Below are positions 1 to 5,272 of a stretch of DNA of 5,272 nucleotides, piece after piece. Origin of the DNA: Candidatus Aminicenantota bacterium (GTDB lineage Bacteria; Acidobacteriota; Aminicenantia; Aminicenantales; Aminicenantaceae); NCBI GenBank assembly GCA_013139435.1, contig WTAW01000113.1, positions 1-5,272 of the forward strand. Reading direction: 5' to 3'. Each line of letters starts with the position of its first letter. Within the stretch, counting starts at the first letter, position 1. A model generated the notes under the pieces. The model was given only the letters and a program-made list of their open reading frames with translations. It did no database searches and had not been told where the DNA came from. The position numbers were made by a program, and so were the translations under genes.

Positions 1-93
1 TCTCCTGTATAACTTTTTGCCTCTCCATACGTTTATAGTAGTAAATTAAACAATGGTTGCAAGCACTTCCAATACCGTGATGAATGACATCCG

Positions 94-245
94 AGTGTCC
101 CAATTGGTGATTGCGAAAACACTCTCAGTTTCCCCAGCGAGGAAACTTCGCTCGGTTCCGGGCTTCCCTCACATCTCCCCATGGGAGATGTGCCATGCCC
201 GTCCAGCCCTTCTCACGGTTTTCTCCACCACACAATTGGGACACT
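94..245. repeat. 152-bp foldback element with 13-bp terminal inverted repeats
   Basis: The outer arms AGTGTCCCAATTG (94-106) and CAATTGGGACACT (233-245) are perfect reverse complements. Inside them, GTG (107-109) can pair with CAC (226-228), and GAAAAC (115-120) pairs with GTTTTC (218-223). Two hairpins sit within: 136-142 with 146-152 (loop AAA, one G-U pair), and CGGGC (159-163) with GCCCG (197-201), which carries a 10-bp stem 170-179/183-192 with loop CAT. All stems nest without crossing. The arms carry TGT...ACA (96-98/241-243), as do the ends of several insertion-sequence families, but I see no transposase and no clear flanking target duplication. It could be a MITE or IS remnant, or a structured non-coding RNA. 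The fold is directly visible; its identity is not known. Confidence 0.6.
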
Positions 246-277
246 TAATTCCGCAATAAGAATTCATGCTATCACGC

Positions 278-305
278 ATTTGGGGATTCTCTCTTCCAAA
301 TTTTT
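278..305 (+). terminator. weak terminator-like hairpin
   Basis: ATTTGGGG (278-285) can pair with TTCCAAAT (294-301), using two G-U pairs and an 8-base loop, and is followed by TTTT (302-305). The stem has only two G-C pairs, so termination would be inefficient. It would act on + strand transcription arriving from the foldback element or from beyond the left edge. This is a candidate only. Confidence 0.2.
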
Positions 306-333
306 GTTATGGAATTTTCGATATGTTTGTTAT

Positions 334-339
334 TATAAT
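334..339 (+). promoter_or_regulatory. possible -10 box upstream of small ORF and HEAT gene
   Basis: A perfect TATAAT lies in an AT-rich stretch. Transcription from it would begin near 346, about 35 bases before the GTG of the small reading frame and 170 bases before the HEAT gene. No good -35 hexamer sits 16-18 bases upstream (the positions hold GGAATT-like sequence), and no TGn extended -10 is present. The box alone could be chance in AT-rich DNA. Confidence 0.25.
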
Positions 340-380
340 AATCTTTTAGCCTGGATTATTCGCGAGTTGAGGTGGATTTA

Positions 381-494
381 GTGGTTAGGTTGGGTCGGCG
401 CAAGGCGTCGGCCCATGAAGACGTGGTAAAAGATTCTGCCAATAAGATATTGAGTGGCTTAGAGTATAAATTTGGCAGCAGGTCTTATGAATAG
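381..494 (+). CDS. possible small ORF, 37 residues, unknown
   Basis: A GTG at 381 is preceded by GAGGTGG (369-375), a good match to the Shine-Dalgarno core, 5 bases away. The frame runs to TAG at 492-494 and reads MVRLGRRKASAHEDVV, then KDSANKILSGLEYKF, then GSRSYE. The peptide has a basic N-terminus and a mixed-charge, probably helical middle. It has no membrane segment, and I recognise no family. It ends 20 bases before the ATG chosen for the HEAT gene and would overlap an alternative HEAT start at 487, so it could act as a coupled leader peptide or a small partner. Its first third is also the hairpin at 391-415. The frame is short enough to be chance, and only the ribosome binding site speaks for it. 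Confidence 0.27.
   Translation: MVRLGRRKASAHEDVVKDSANKILSGLEYKFGSRSYE
391..415 (+). other. 11-bp hairpin in the leader of the HEAT gene
   Basis: TGGGTCGGCGC (391-401) pairs fully with GCGTCGGCCCA (405-415) around the loop AAG (402-404). The two G-U pairs (395-411 and 398-408) form only in RNA copied as the + strand; in the opposite transcript they become A-C mismatches. No U-run follows, so this is not an intrinsic terminator. It lies about 100 bases before the HEAT start and inside the possible small ORF, where it might slow ribosomes, stabilise the leader or bind a protein. The pairing is directly visible; any role is inference. Confidence 0.5.
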
Positions 495-513
495 TTCAGG
501 TTGGGTGAATAGG

Positions 514-1038
514 ATGGAGACAGAGGAAAAGGTTTCGAGAGAACGTGCGAAAAAAGACCGGAGGCTTCACGCATCAGCCCTGAGAAAGATCAAGGGCGCC
601 AAAGAAAAACACAAGAGATTAAAGATCATCAGGGCGCTCTTTTCGATCCAAGACCCTTGGTCCAGCGATGTTCTGCTTGAAGCTCTCTCAGATCCCAATG
701 AAGAGATCCGCAACCTGATCATCCAAGAATTAGGGAGAAGAGAGAACTTAGATGTGGAATGGGTCTGCCAAAGACTGGACCATCCCCTTTGGTACGTCAA
801 AAGCTCAGCCTTGAAAATCTTGGGATTCCAAAAAAACAAAAAGGCTCTTTTTCACATCGAAACCATGATCACAGACCCAAACGTCGAGGTCCGCAGGGGC
901 ATCGCCGCATGTTTGGGAGATATCGGGGGGAAAAGCGCGCTCTCCATGCTCATGAGACTGGAAAAGGACAAGAATCGCTTCGTCCAAACGTCCGCGGAAG
1001 CTGCCATTCGGAAGATCTCCAGGCTTCGTTTCACCTAA
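514..1038 (+). CDS. HEAT-repeat protein, stand-alone
   Basis: The 174-residue soluble protein has a basic, lysine/arginine-rich N-terminal arm (about 1-45, probably helical), then about four HEAT-like helical pairs at roughly 54-77, 81-109, 110-141 and 144-168. The repeats show the usual signature of Leu-x-Asp-Pro/His-Pro followed by a hydrophobic helix: LSDPNEEIR, LDHPLWYVK, ITDPNVEVR and the more divergent KDKNRFVQ. There is no signal peptide, membrane segment or catalytic motif. HEAT solenoids usually bind proteins or nucleic acids, and related PBS-lyase-type repeats occur in many scaffolds; the real partner cannot be read from sequence. I chose ATG 514 because GGTGA (504-508) lies 5 bases before it and the sequence MET-EEK looks like a natural N-terminus. 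ATG 487 and TTG 472 in the same frame would add 9 or 14 residues. The gene converges on dtd with 39 bases between stops and no evident terminator. Confidence 0.85.
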   Translation: METEEKVSRERAKKDRRLHASALRKIKGAKEKHKRLKIIRALFSIQDPWSSDVLLEALSDPNEEIRNLIIQELGRRENLDVEWVCQRLDHPLWYVKSSALKILGFQKNKKALFHIETMITDPNVEVRRGIAACLGDIGGKSALSMLMRLEKDKNRFVQTSAEAAIRKISRLRFT

Positions 1039-1077
1039 CCTGACTTGTTCATAAAAAAGGATTAAGAAGTGTGCGCT

Positions 1078-1542
1078 TTACGATCTGGGCTTTGCGGAGG
1101 CTTTGTGGGATTCAAGAACAAATGTGACAGGGCCATCGTTTACGATACAAACATCCATCATGGCGGCAAAAATTCCCGTTTCGACACGCATTCCATGCTC
1201 ACGCAAGTGTGCCACAAAAGCACCAAAAAGCTCTTCAGCACGTTTTGGGTGCTCGGCCTTGTCAAAGCTGGGACGCCGTCCTTTCTTCACGGACCCCGCA
1301 AGAGTAAACTGAGATATTGCCAATATCCCCCCGGATATTTCTCCTACAGAAAGATTCATTTTTCCGTTTTCATCAGGGAAGATCCTCAATTCGACAATTT
1401 TTTTTGCTAAAAACCGAACATCCTCCTCCTGGTCACCCTTTTCGACACCCACAAGAAGGCAGAAACCACGGTTTATGCGTCCGACAACATCTCCCCCCAC
1501 AACAACAGATGCTTCCTTGACTCTTTGCAAAACAACTTTCAC
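1078..1542 (-). CDS. dtd: D-aminoacyl-tRNA deacylase (Dtd)
   Basis: This 154-residue cytosolic enzyme cleaves D-amino acids (classically D-Tyr), and mischarged Gly on tRNA(Ala), from tRNA. It thereby prevents their entry into protein and recycles the tRNA. The N-terminus MKVVLQRVKEASV matches the family. The active-site motif SQFTL lies at 77-81 with Thr80, followed by KKGRRPSF. The second motif NDGPVTF has Gly137-Pro138, the cis-Gly-Pro pair that each subunit of the homodimer inserts into its partner's active site and that rejects L-amino acids. Length is close to the usual 145-150, with a short basic C-terminal tail. The start is GTG (1542-1540), one base after the murJ stop, with AAGGA about 11 bases upstream inside the end of murJ. 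This indicates co-transcription and probably coupled translation with murJ. All key residues are present. Confidence 0.96.
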   Translation of the reverse strand: MKVVLQRVKEASVVVGGDVVGRINRGFCLLVGVEKGDQEEDVRFLAKKIVELRIFPDENGKMNLSVGEISGGILAISQFTLAGSVKKGRRPSFDKAEHPKRAEELFGAFVAHLREHGMRVETGIFAAMMDVCIVNDGPVTFVLESHKASAKPRS

Positions 1543-1543
1543 T

Positions 1544-3130
1544 CTAGTCGGATTCCTTTATGATCTTCTCTTTGGAAAACACACTCTGGAGGATTCGCAG
1601 ATCCTCATGATTGAAAAATAAATTGAGCAAAACATAGAAAAGAATCCCGATCGCTATCGCCGCGAGCAAGATGCCGAGCTGTTCGATAAAAGGAAAACTT
1701 TCGAATTTAAAGAGATCGACAAACATCCGGACAGCACCTGCCATAATGGCAGCAAAGAAAAGAGCTTTGCCGGCAGATACCACGATCTCTTTCTTCTTTA
1801 TGAGACCGATCTTCCTTTGGAGGAGAAAAAAAAGTAGCGCGAAATTTAAAATCGACGACAGCGACAGTGCCAGTGCAATACCACCCACACGTAGTGGTTT
1901 CATAAGAATAAAGGAAAGACCGATATAGCTTATCATCACAAAGAAGGCCACGATAACTGGTGTTTTGGTGTCCTTAAGGGAATAAAACGCAGGAGCAAGG
2001 ATCTTCGCACCTGAAATGAAGGGTAATCCAAAGGAAAAAAAGAGCAAGCAGGATGCACTCATGGCCGTGGAAAGATCATCAAAGACACCTCTCTGGTAAA
2101 GGACCTGGATGATAGGGCGGTTCAGAACGAGAAGACCAGCTGCAGCAGGGAAGGTCACCAGGGAGATCAATTTCAGAGAAAAGTTGAGTGTTCTCTTCAT
2201 CCCATCGATATCCTCATGGGCGGCAAGTTCGGAAAAAGCGGGAAGGAGGGCAATGGCGAGTGCTATAGAAAAAAGGCCAAGCGTCAGTTCCTGCACCCGC
2301 GACGCATAATATAGAGAGGAGACACTCCCCTCTTCCAGGACTGAGGCGATCATACGGCTGATCGCAAAATTTATCTGTGATATCCCAACGCCAAAGATTC
2401 CAGGGATCATGAGTTTTCCAACTTTGCGGATGGCAGGATGACGAAAATCCAGAGTTGGCTTGAAGCGCATCCCCTGTTTCCAAAGAAAGGGGATCTGAAA
2501 CCCGAGTTGGAGAACACCTCCGACGACAACACCCACAGCAAAGACATACGCCGGCTCTTCCGCTTTATCGGCAAAAAACAAAGTCATCGTGATGATAGCA
2601 AGGTTGAAAAGGACAGGAGTGAACGCGGGAACAAAAAATTTTCTATAAGAATTCAGGATGGCCATCGCCAGAGCGGCGAGACTGATCAAAAATATGTACG
2701 GGAACATAATGCGTGTAAGGACGATGGTCAACTCCCACTTCCCCTGAAACTCCTTGAAACCGATCGCAATGATCTTGACCAGAAAAGGGGAAAGCAGGAT
2801 CCCGGCTACCATCAAAAAGGCCATGATCAACGTCAAGTTAAAGAAAAAAGAATTGGCGAATCGCCAGAGTTCCTCTCTCTTGTCTTTCTCTTTGATCTGA
2901 GTAAAGACTGGGATAAACGCCGCTGTCATCGCTCCCTCTCCTGTAAGCCGCCTCAAGAGGTTGGGAATGACATAGGCAATAGTGAAGGCGTCCGCACTCC
3001 TGCCTGTCCCCAGGTAAAAGGCCTGAAGCATATCGCGGATATAGCCCAGTATTCGGCTGAGTAGAGTAGGGGCAGACACAGCTAAAGTGGATCTCAGCAA
3101 GGTTTTGTTTTGAGTGTCTTGCCTCATCAT
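1544..3130 (-). CDS. murJ: lipid II flippase MurJ (MviN family)
   Basis: The 528-residue, very hydrophobic inner-membrane protein of the MOP superfamily flips lipid II from the cytoplasmic to the periplasmic face for peptidoglycan synthesis. The N-terminal signature SRILGYIRD gives Arg26 and Arg32, matching E. coli MurJ Arg18 and Arg24. ADAF gives Asp47 (E. coli Asp39), and PNLLRRLTGEGA gives Arg60-Arg61 (E. coli Arg52-Arg53). YYASRVQ holds Arg278, which aligns with E. coli Arg270, although the usual Asp before it is Ser here. Hydrophobic segments run through to about residue 506, as expected for a core of 14 helices, and a short charged cytoplasmic tail follows. Two ATG codons stand in tandem at 3130 and 3127, preceded directly by GGGGG (3131-3135), so the second may be used. 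No clear promoter is visible in the 105 bases shared with divergent rpsT. dtd follows after one base. Confidence 0.96.
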   Translation of the reverse strand: MMRQDTQNKTLLRSTLAVSAPTLLSRILGYIRDMLQAFYLGTGRSADAFTIAYVIPNLLRRLTGEGAMTAAFIPVFTQIKEKDKREELWRFANSFFFNLTLIMAFLMVAGILLSPFLVKIIAIGFKEFQGKWELTIVLTRIMFPYIFLISLAALAMAILNSYRKFFVPAFTPVLFNLAIITMTLFFADKAEEPAYVFAVGVVVGGVLQLGFQIPFLWKQGMRFKPTLDFRHPAIRKVGKLMIPGIFGVGISQINFAISRMIASVLEEGSVSSLYYASRVQELTLGLFSIALAIALLPAFSELAAHEDIDGMKRTLNFSLKLISLVTFPAAAGLLVLNRPIIQVLYQRGVFDDLSTAMSASCLLFFSFGLPFISGAKILAPAFYSLKDTKTPVIVAFFVMISYIGLSFILMKPLRVGGIALALSLSSILNFALLFFLLQRKIGLIKKKEIVVSAGKALFFAAIMAGAVRMFVDLFKFESFPFIEQLGILLAAIAIGILFYVLLNLFFNHEDLRILQSVFSKEKIIKESD

Positions 3131-3234
3131 CCCCCAAAGAATAACAAATCTGCCGCGTAAAATCCAAATCTCAATAACGTAATGTGATTCTTGCCATCAT
3201 GGTTTTGGGGATGCCTACCCCTAATCAGCAGGAG

Positions 3235-3263
3235 TTGACAGAAAAGGGAAGATATCTTATTAT
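3235..3263 (+). promoter_or_regulatory. strong sigma-70-type promoter of rpsT
   Basis: TTGACA (3235-3240, full consensus) and TATTAT (3258-3263, five of six) are separated by exactly 17 bases. Transcription should begin near 3270, giving a leader of under 20 bases that contains the ribosome binding site AGGAG (3277-3281), 6 bases before the ATG. Such a promoter fits a highly expressed ribosomal protein gene. It points away from murJ. Confidence 0.85.
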
Positions 3264-3287
3264 ACGTGTTCCATACAGGAGAAAGAC

Positions 3288-3566
3288 ATGGCACAGCACA
3301 AATCAGCGAAGCGCCAATGGAGACACAGCCTCCGAAGGAATGCGATAAACAGGCGCAATAAATCTATCCTTCGCACGCAGATAAAAAACTTGAGAGAGGC
3401 GATCAAAAATAAAGACAAGGAATCTGCCCAAAAGCTTCTTCCTGAGACTTTTTCTGCCATCGATAAATCCGTAAAGAAAAGAACTATCCACGAGAACACG
3501 GGAAATCGATACAAATCACGGTTGAGTCGTCAGGTGGAGATGATCAGCCCCTCAACGTCTAAGTAA
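3288..3566 (+). CDS. rpsT: 30S ribosomal protein S20
   Basis: S20 is a small, three-helix, very basic protein that binds 16S rRNA (the 5' domain and helix 44) early in 30S assembly. The 92 residues fit the family length. Recognisable elements are the N-terminal MAQHKSAKRQWRHSLRRNA (family form M-A-x-HKSA-x-KR...), RTQIKNLREAI in the first long helix, and the C-terminal KKRTIHENTGNRYKSRLSRQV (family form K-x-IHxNxxxRxKSRL). Lys and Arg are abundant throughout. The start is fixed by AGGAG six bases before ATG. The gene has its own strong promoter and is monocistronic here. It converges on holA with 41 bases between the two stops and no clear terminator hairpin. In E. coli S20 represses its own translation; nothing here tests that. 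Confidence 0.97.
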   Translation: MAQHKSAKRQWRHSLRRNAINRRNKSILRTQIKNLREAIKNKDKESAQKLLPETFSAIDKSVKKRTIHENTGNRYKSRLSRQVEMISPSTSK

Positions 3567-3607
3567 ACTCTTCTTCTTGCATCAACATTTTTTATAAATA
3601 GTTCAGG

Positions 3608-4699
3608 CTATCTCTTGCTCAAGAGTGTTCCTTTTGGCCTCCCCCTCAAACGACAGTATTCAAGCAGAAATCCCTCCAAGAGCGTTTGAAGGGAGAGTGC
3701 CGAGGTCTTGTATGTCAGATCCACTTTTTCCAATTCGTTCAATAAAACTGTTAAGTCCTTTTGACTGACTCCCTCAATCATGTCAAAGAATTGTCGGAAT
3801 TTTGTCGTATAAAAGGACCCGAATTTCTCCTTGATCTGCGGTTTGAGCTCTTTGAATATTTCCTTCTTATCCTTTTCCTTCTCCATCAACCACAGTTTTG
3901 CTATCAGAATGTTGCGAAAAAATCGGACAATCACTCCAAGGATGTATTCGGGTCGGGTCCCTTCACTGAACAGATTGTCCATCACGCGAAGACATTGTTC
4001 ATAATCCGCACTCTCGAGGCTATCGGTCATCTCCCATTCTGCATACGTCTTGAACCAACCGGAGACCTCATTGACATCATCCACCTCAACAACTTCTTTA
4101 TCGATCACAAAAGTATCGATTTTCTCAATCTCGCTATACAATCGACCCAGATCATTCCCAACAATCTCAACGATCCGCTTTTTCGTCTCTGGAGAGGCCC
4201 TTTTCCCCAATTCATGAAATCGTTTGTCGATCCAACTCAACAGAGCCATTCCACGAAGCGGTTTGACTTCCTCTACATGTACAATCGAGGATGGAAACGA
4301 GGCAAAAAACTTCACGATCGGCGAACTCCGTCTAACGCTCCCCATGAAAATGACGAATAGGATGGATTGCAGAGAGGGAGAGGAGAGATATTCCTTGAGG
4401 AGTGTCTTCTCCAGTGCTGTCAGATTTTCTTCCTTTTTTCCAGAGAGATCTACAACGATCAAGCGTCGCGAGGAGAAGAGGAATGGGACGGTCCTGGCTG
4501 TATCTAGAATATCGCTCCAGGAGTGTTCCTTAAGGTTTAATCTTTCAACACAAAAATCCTGATTTTCCGGGTCAATGAGTACATCCTTCAGTTTGTTGAC
4601 AAATTGATTGGCCAGGAAGGTATCTTCGCCGAAGAAAAAATAGCACGGTGCGAGAGATTCTTCTGCAATGGCCCCCCCCAAAAGAAGCTTATCGGCCAA
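3608..4699 (-). CDS. holA: DNA polymerase III subunit delta (clamp loader)
   Basis: Delta is the clamp-loader subunit that opens the beta sliding clamp so that the loader (delta, delta', gamma/tau) can place it on primed DNA. From TTG 4699 the protein has 363 residues, close to the family's 340-350. N-terminal APCYFFFGEDTFLANQFVNKL (about 17-37) is the usual delta opening of the AAA-like domain, without a working Walker A as is normal for delta. ARTVPFLFSSRRLIVV (about 68-83) is the next conserved block, and GNDLGRLYSEIEKI (about 181-194) belongs to the lid region. The helical collar domain fills the C-terminal third. ATG 4759 in the same frame would add 20 residues but would overlap lptE by 59 bases and has no ribosome binding site. 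TTG 4699 lies one base after the lptE stop with GAGGG 8 bases upstream, so I prefer it. It is co-transcribed with lptE and leuS. Confidence 0.93.
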   Translation of the reverse strand: MADKLLLGGAIAEESLAPCYFFFGEDTFLANQFVNKLKDVLIDPENQDFCVERLNLKEHSWSDILDTARTVPFLFSSRRLIVVDLSGKKEENLTALEKTLLKEYLSSPSLQSILFVIFMGSVRRSSPIVKFFASFPSSIVHVEEVKPLRGMALLSWIDKRFHELGKRASPETKKRIVEIVGNDLGRLYSEIEKIDTFVIDKEVVEVDDVNEVSGWFKTYAEWEMTDSLESADYEQCLRVMDNLFSEGTRPEYILGVIVRFFRNILIAKLWLMEKEKDKKEIFKELKPQIKEKFGSFYTTKFRQFFDMIEGVSQKDLTVLLNELEKVDLTYKTSALSLQTLLEGFLLEYCRLRGRPKGTLLSKR

Positions 4700-4700
4700 T

Positions 4701-5225
4701 CTAAAATCCCTCGAGAATTGTGCTGACGAGGCTCCTCGCAAATCTTTCCGCAACGACATCGATCGCCAGGGATTCTACGGATTCGAAGTCCGCACCTTCG
4801 GGTACGCCGTACTCATACTGGTAGACCAAACTGGGATTGGAGTAGATAACTTTTCTGCTCACATTGTCACGCAACACGATCTTTGTCACGATGATGATGT
4901 TGTAACGATCGGCGGCGGACTCCCCGGAGAAAGCAACAGGGATGGCTCTGAAAGACTGAATCTCACCCAAGAGCACAGCATCAGCGGACTCCTCCTCGAC
5001 GGCAACCTCTAGCTTCCCCCGGGCCACCAATTCATCGATCACCCGTTGAGTCAGTTTCAAGTCCAGTTCATACCGAGTCGTCATGTTCTTGAACATGGGG
5101 ACACTGATAGTCTGGATATGTTCAGGCAGGGAACTTCCTGTGCCGCTGAGGTGGTACCCGCATTGGAGCACGAGAAGACAAACAGCATAAAGAGCGACTA
5201 ATCTTTGTTTTCCAATCATGGGCAT
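4701..5225 (-). CDS. lptE: LPS-assembly lipoprotein LptE
   Basis: LptE is an outer-membrane lipoprotein that plugs the LptD barrel and helps deliver LPS to the cell surface. From ATG 5225 the protein has 174 residues. It has a basic start (GKQR), a hydrophobic stretch (about 9-20), and Cys22 followed by GYHLSGTGSSLP, the typical mature LptE N-terminus. The block ISVPMFKNMTTRYELDLKLTQRVIDEL and the later strand-rich region with SNPSLVYQYEYGV fit the LptE fold. The residue before Cys22 is Gln (VLQC), unlike the usual Gly/Ala/Ser of a lipobox. ATG 5225 lies two bases after the leuS stop; TTG 5231 (overlapping the stop as TTGA) and ATG 5219 are alternatives, and none has a strong ribosome binding site, which suggests coupled translation. 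Placement between leuS and holA matches the order known in many proteobacteria and supports the assignment of this poorly conserved family. Confidence 0.9.
   Translation of the reverse strand: MPMIGKQRLVALYAVCLLVLQCGYHLSGTGSSLPEHIQTISVPMFKNMTTRYELDLKLTQRVIDELVARGKLEVAVEEESADAVLLGEIQSFRAIPVAFSGESAADRYNIIIVTKIVLRDNVSRKVIYSNPSLVYQYEYGVPEGADFESVESLAIDVVAERFARSLVSTILEGF
4708..4712 (-). promoter_or_regulatory. ribosome binding site that decides the holA start
   Basis: GAGGG on the - strand, within the last codons of lptE, is 8 bases before TTG (4699-4697). It supports the TTG start over the upstream ATG at 4759, which is preceded by CCCTGGCGATCG and no purine-rich motif. It also suggests coupling to lptE termination. 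Confidence 0.6.
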
Positions 5226-5227
5226 GA

Positions 5228-5272
5228 TCAAACCACAATATTGACTATTTTATTTTTTACATAAATGAGCTT
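5228..5272 (-). CDS. leuS: leucyl-tRNA synthetase, C-terminal end only
   Basis: On the - strand the right edge reads KLIYVKNKIVNIVV followed by TGA (5230-5228). This is the C-terminal signature of bacterial LeuRS (E. coli ends in a VIYVPGKLLNLVVG-type sequence), the small end domain that contacts the tRNA elbow. Only 14 codons are inside the window, so the assignment rests on this short match and on the leuS-lptE-holA order that is common in proteobacteria. The stop lies two bases before the lptE ATG. The rest of the gene and the operon promoter lie beyond the right edge. Confidence 0.85.
   Translation of the reverse strand, partial: KLIYVKNKIVNIVV

Larger units (their letters stand above)
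1..380. other. intergenic stretch without a credible protein gene
   Basis: Open frames at 53-259 and 181-381 exist here on the + strand, but they look like chance. Their translations show no domain, they run straight through the inverted repeats at 94-245, and neither has a convincing ribosome binding site. Positions 1-93 show nothing recognisable. Positions 94-245 are a foldback element, described separately. Positions 246-380 are AT-rich and hold only a weak terminator-like hairpin and a TATAAT box. The upstream neighbour lies outside the window, so it is not known whose flank this is. Confidence 0.6.

Noticed and set aside
94..245. CRISPR array, tRNA gene or integron attC site in the structured region
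   Set aside because: There are no regularly spaced direct repeats, no cloverleaf with a T-loop GTTCRA motif, and no attC core sites (GTTRRRY/RYYYAAC) at the arm ends.
53..381. Two + strand open frames (53-259 and 181-381)
   Set aside because: They cross the inverted repeats of the foldback element, show no recognisable domain, overlap each other in different frames and lack convincing ribosome binding sites.
490..500. Direct repeat AATAGTTCAGG, also at 3597-3607
   Set aside because: A shared 11-mer is expected by chance in a window of this size, and the flanks do not match.
2438..3064. A 208-residue + strand open frame
   Set aside because: It lies antisense to murJ. Its composition is highly charged, as expected from reading a membrane-protein gene backwards, and it has no domain.
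3217..3231. GGGG...CCCC inverted repeat between murJ and rpsT as an operator
   Set aside because: Only four base pairs form around a 7-base centre, with mismatches just inside, which is not above chance.
3521..3556. GTTGAG/CTCAAC inverted repeat at the end of rpsT as a terminator
   Set aside because: It has only 6 bp, a 24-base loop inside coding sequence and no adjacent U-run; the TTTTTT at about 3588-3593 is too far away.
3761..4360. A 199-residue + strand open frame
   Set aside because: It is antisense to holA, which has clear family motifs across the same interval, so this frame is a shadow.

Overview
The window looks like a conserved housekeeping locus from a Gram-negative (diderm) bacterium. 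It carries a lipid II flippase (murJ) and an LPS-transport lipoprotein (lptE), so the cell should have both peptidoglycan and an LPS-type outer membrane. The order leuS-lptE-holA, with rpsT, murJ and dtd close by and moderate base composition, would suit a deltaproteobacterium in the broad sense (Desulfobacterota and relatives). That placement is inference from gene content only.

Layout. Positions 1-380 have no credible protein gene. They hold a strongly self-complementary segment at 94-245: a perfect 13-bp terminal inverted repeat, a 6-bp inner stem and two inner hairpins, all nested in order. It resembles a foldback/MITE-type element or a structured RNA. A possible leader follows: a TATAAT box at 334-339, a 37-codon small reading frame at 381-494 with a good ribosome binding site, and an 11-bp hairpin at 391-415. 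Next on the + strand is a 174-residue HEAT-repeat protein (514-1038). Facing it on the - strand is the tightly packed pair murJ-dtd (3130 down to 1078, one base between the genes).

About 105 bp separates murJ from the divergent rpsT promoter, which has TTGACA, a 17-bp spacer and TATTAT. rpsT (ribosomal protein S20) runs on the + strand and converges on the - strand operon leuS(end)-lptE-holA, which fills 3608 to the right edge. The leuS stop, the lptE start, the lptE stop and a TTG start for holA lie within a few bases of each other, as expected for one translationally coupled transcript.

Functionally, the - strand genes cover leucyl-tRNA charging, LPS export, the replication clamp loader, lipid II flipping and removal of D-amino acids from mischarged tRNA. 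rpsT supplies a small-subunit ribosomal protein. Nothing in the genes themselves points to a new defence or mobile system. The only stretch that known families do not explain is the left 500 bases: the foldback element, the small reading frame with its hairpin, and the stand-alone HEAT protein.
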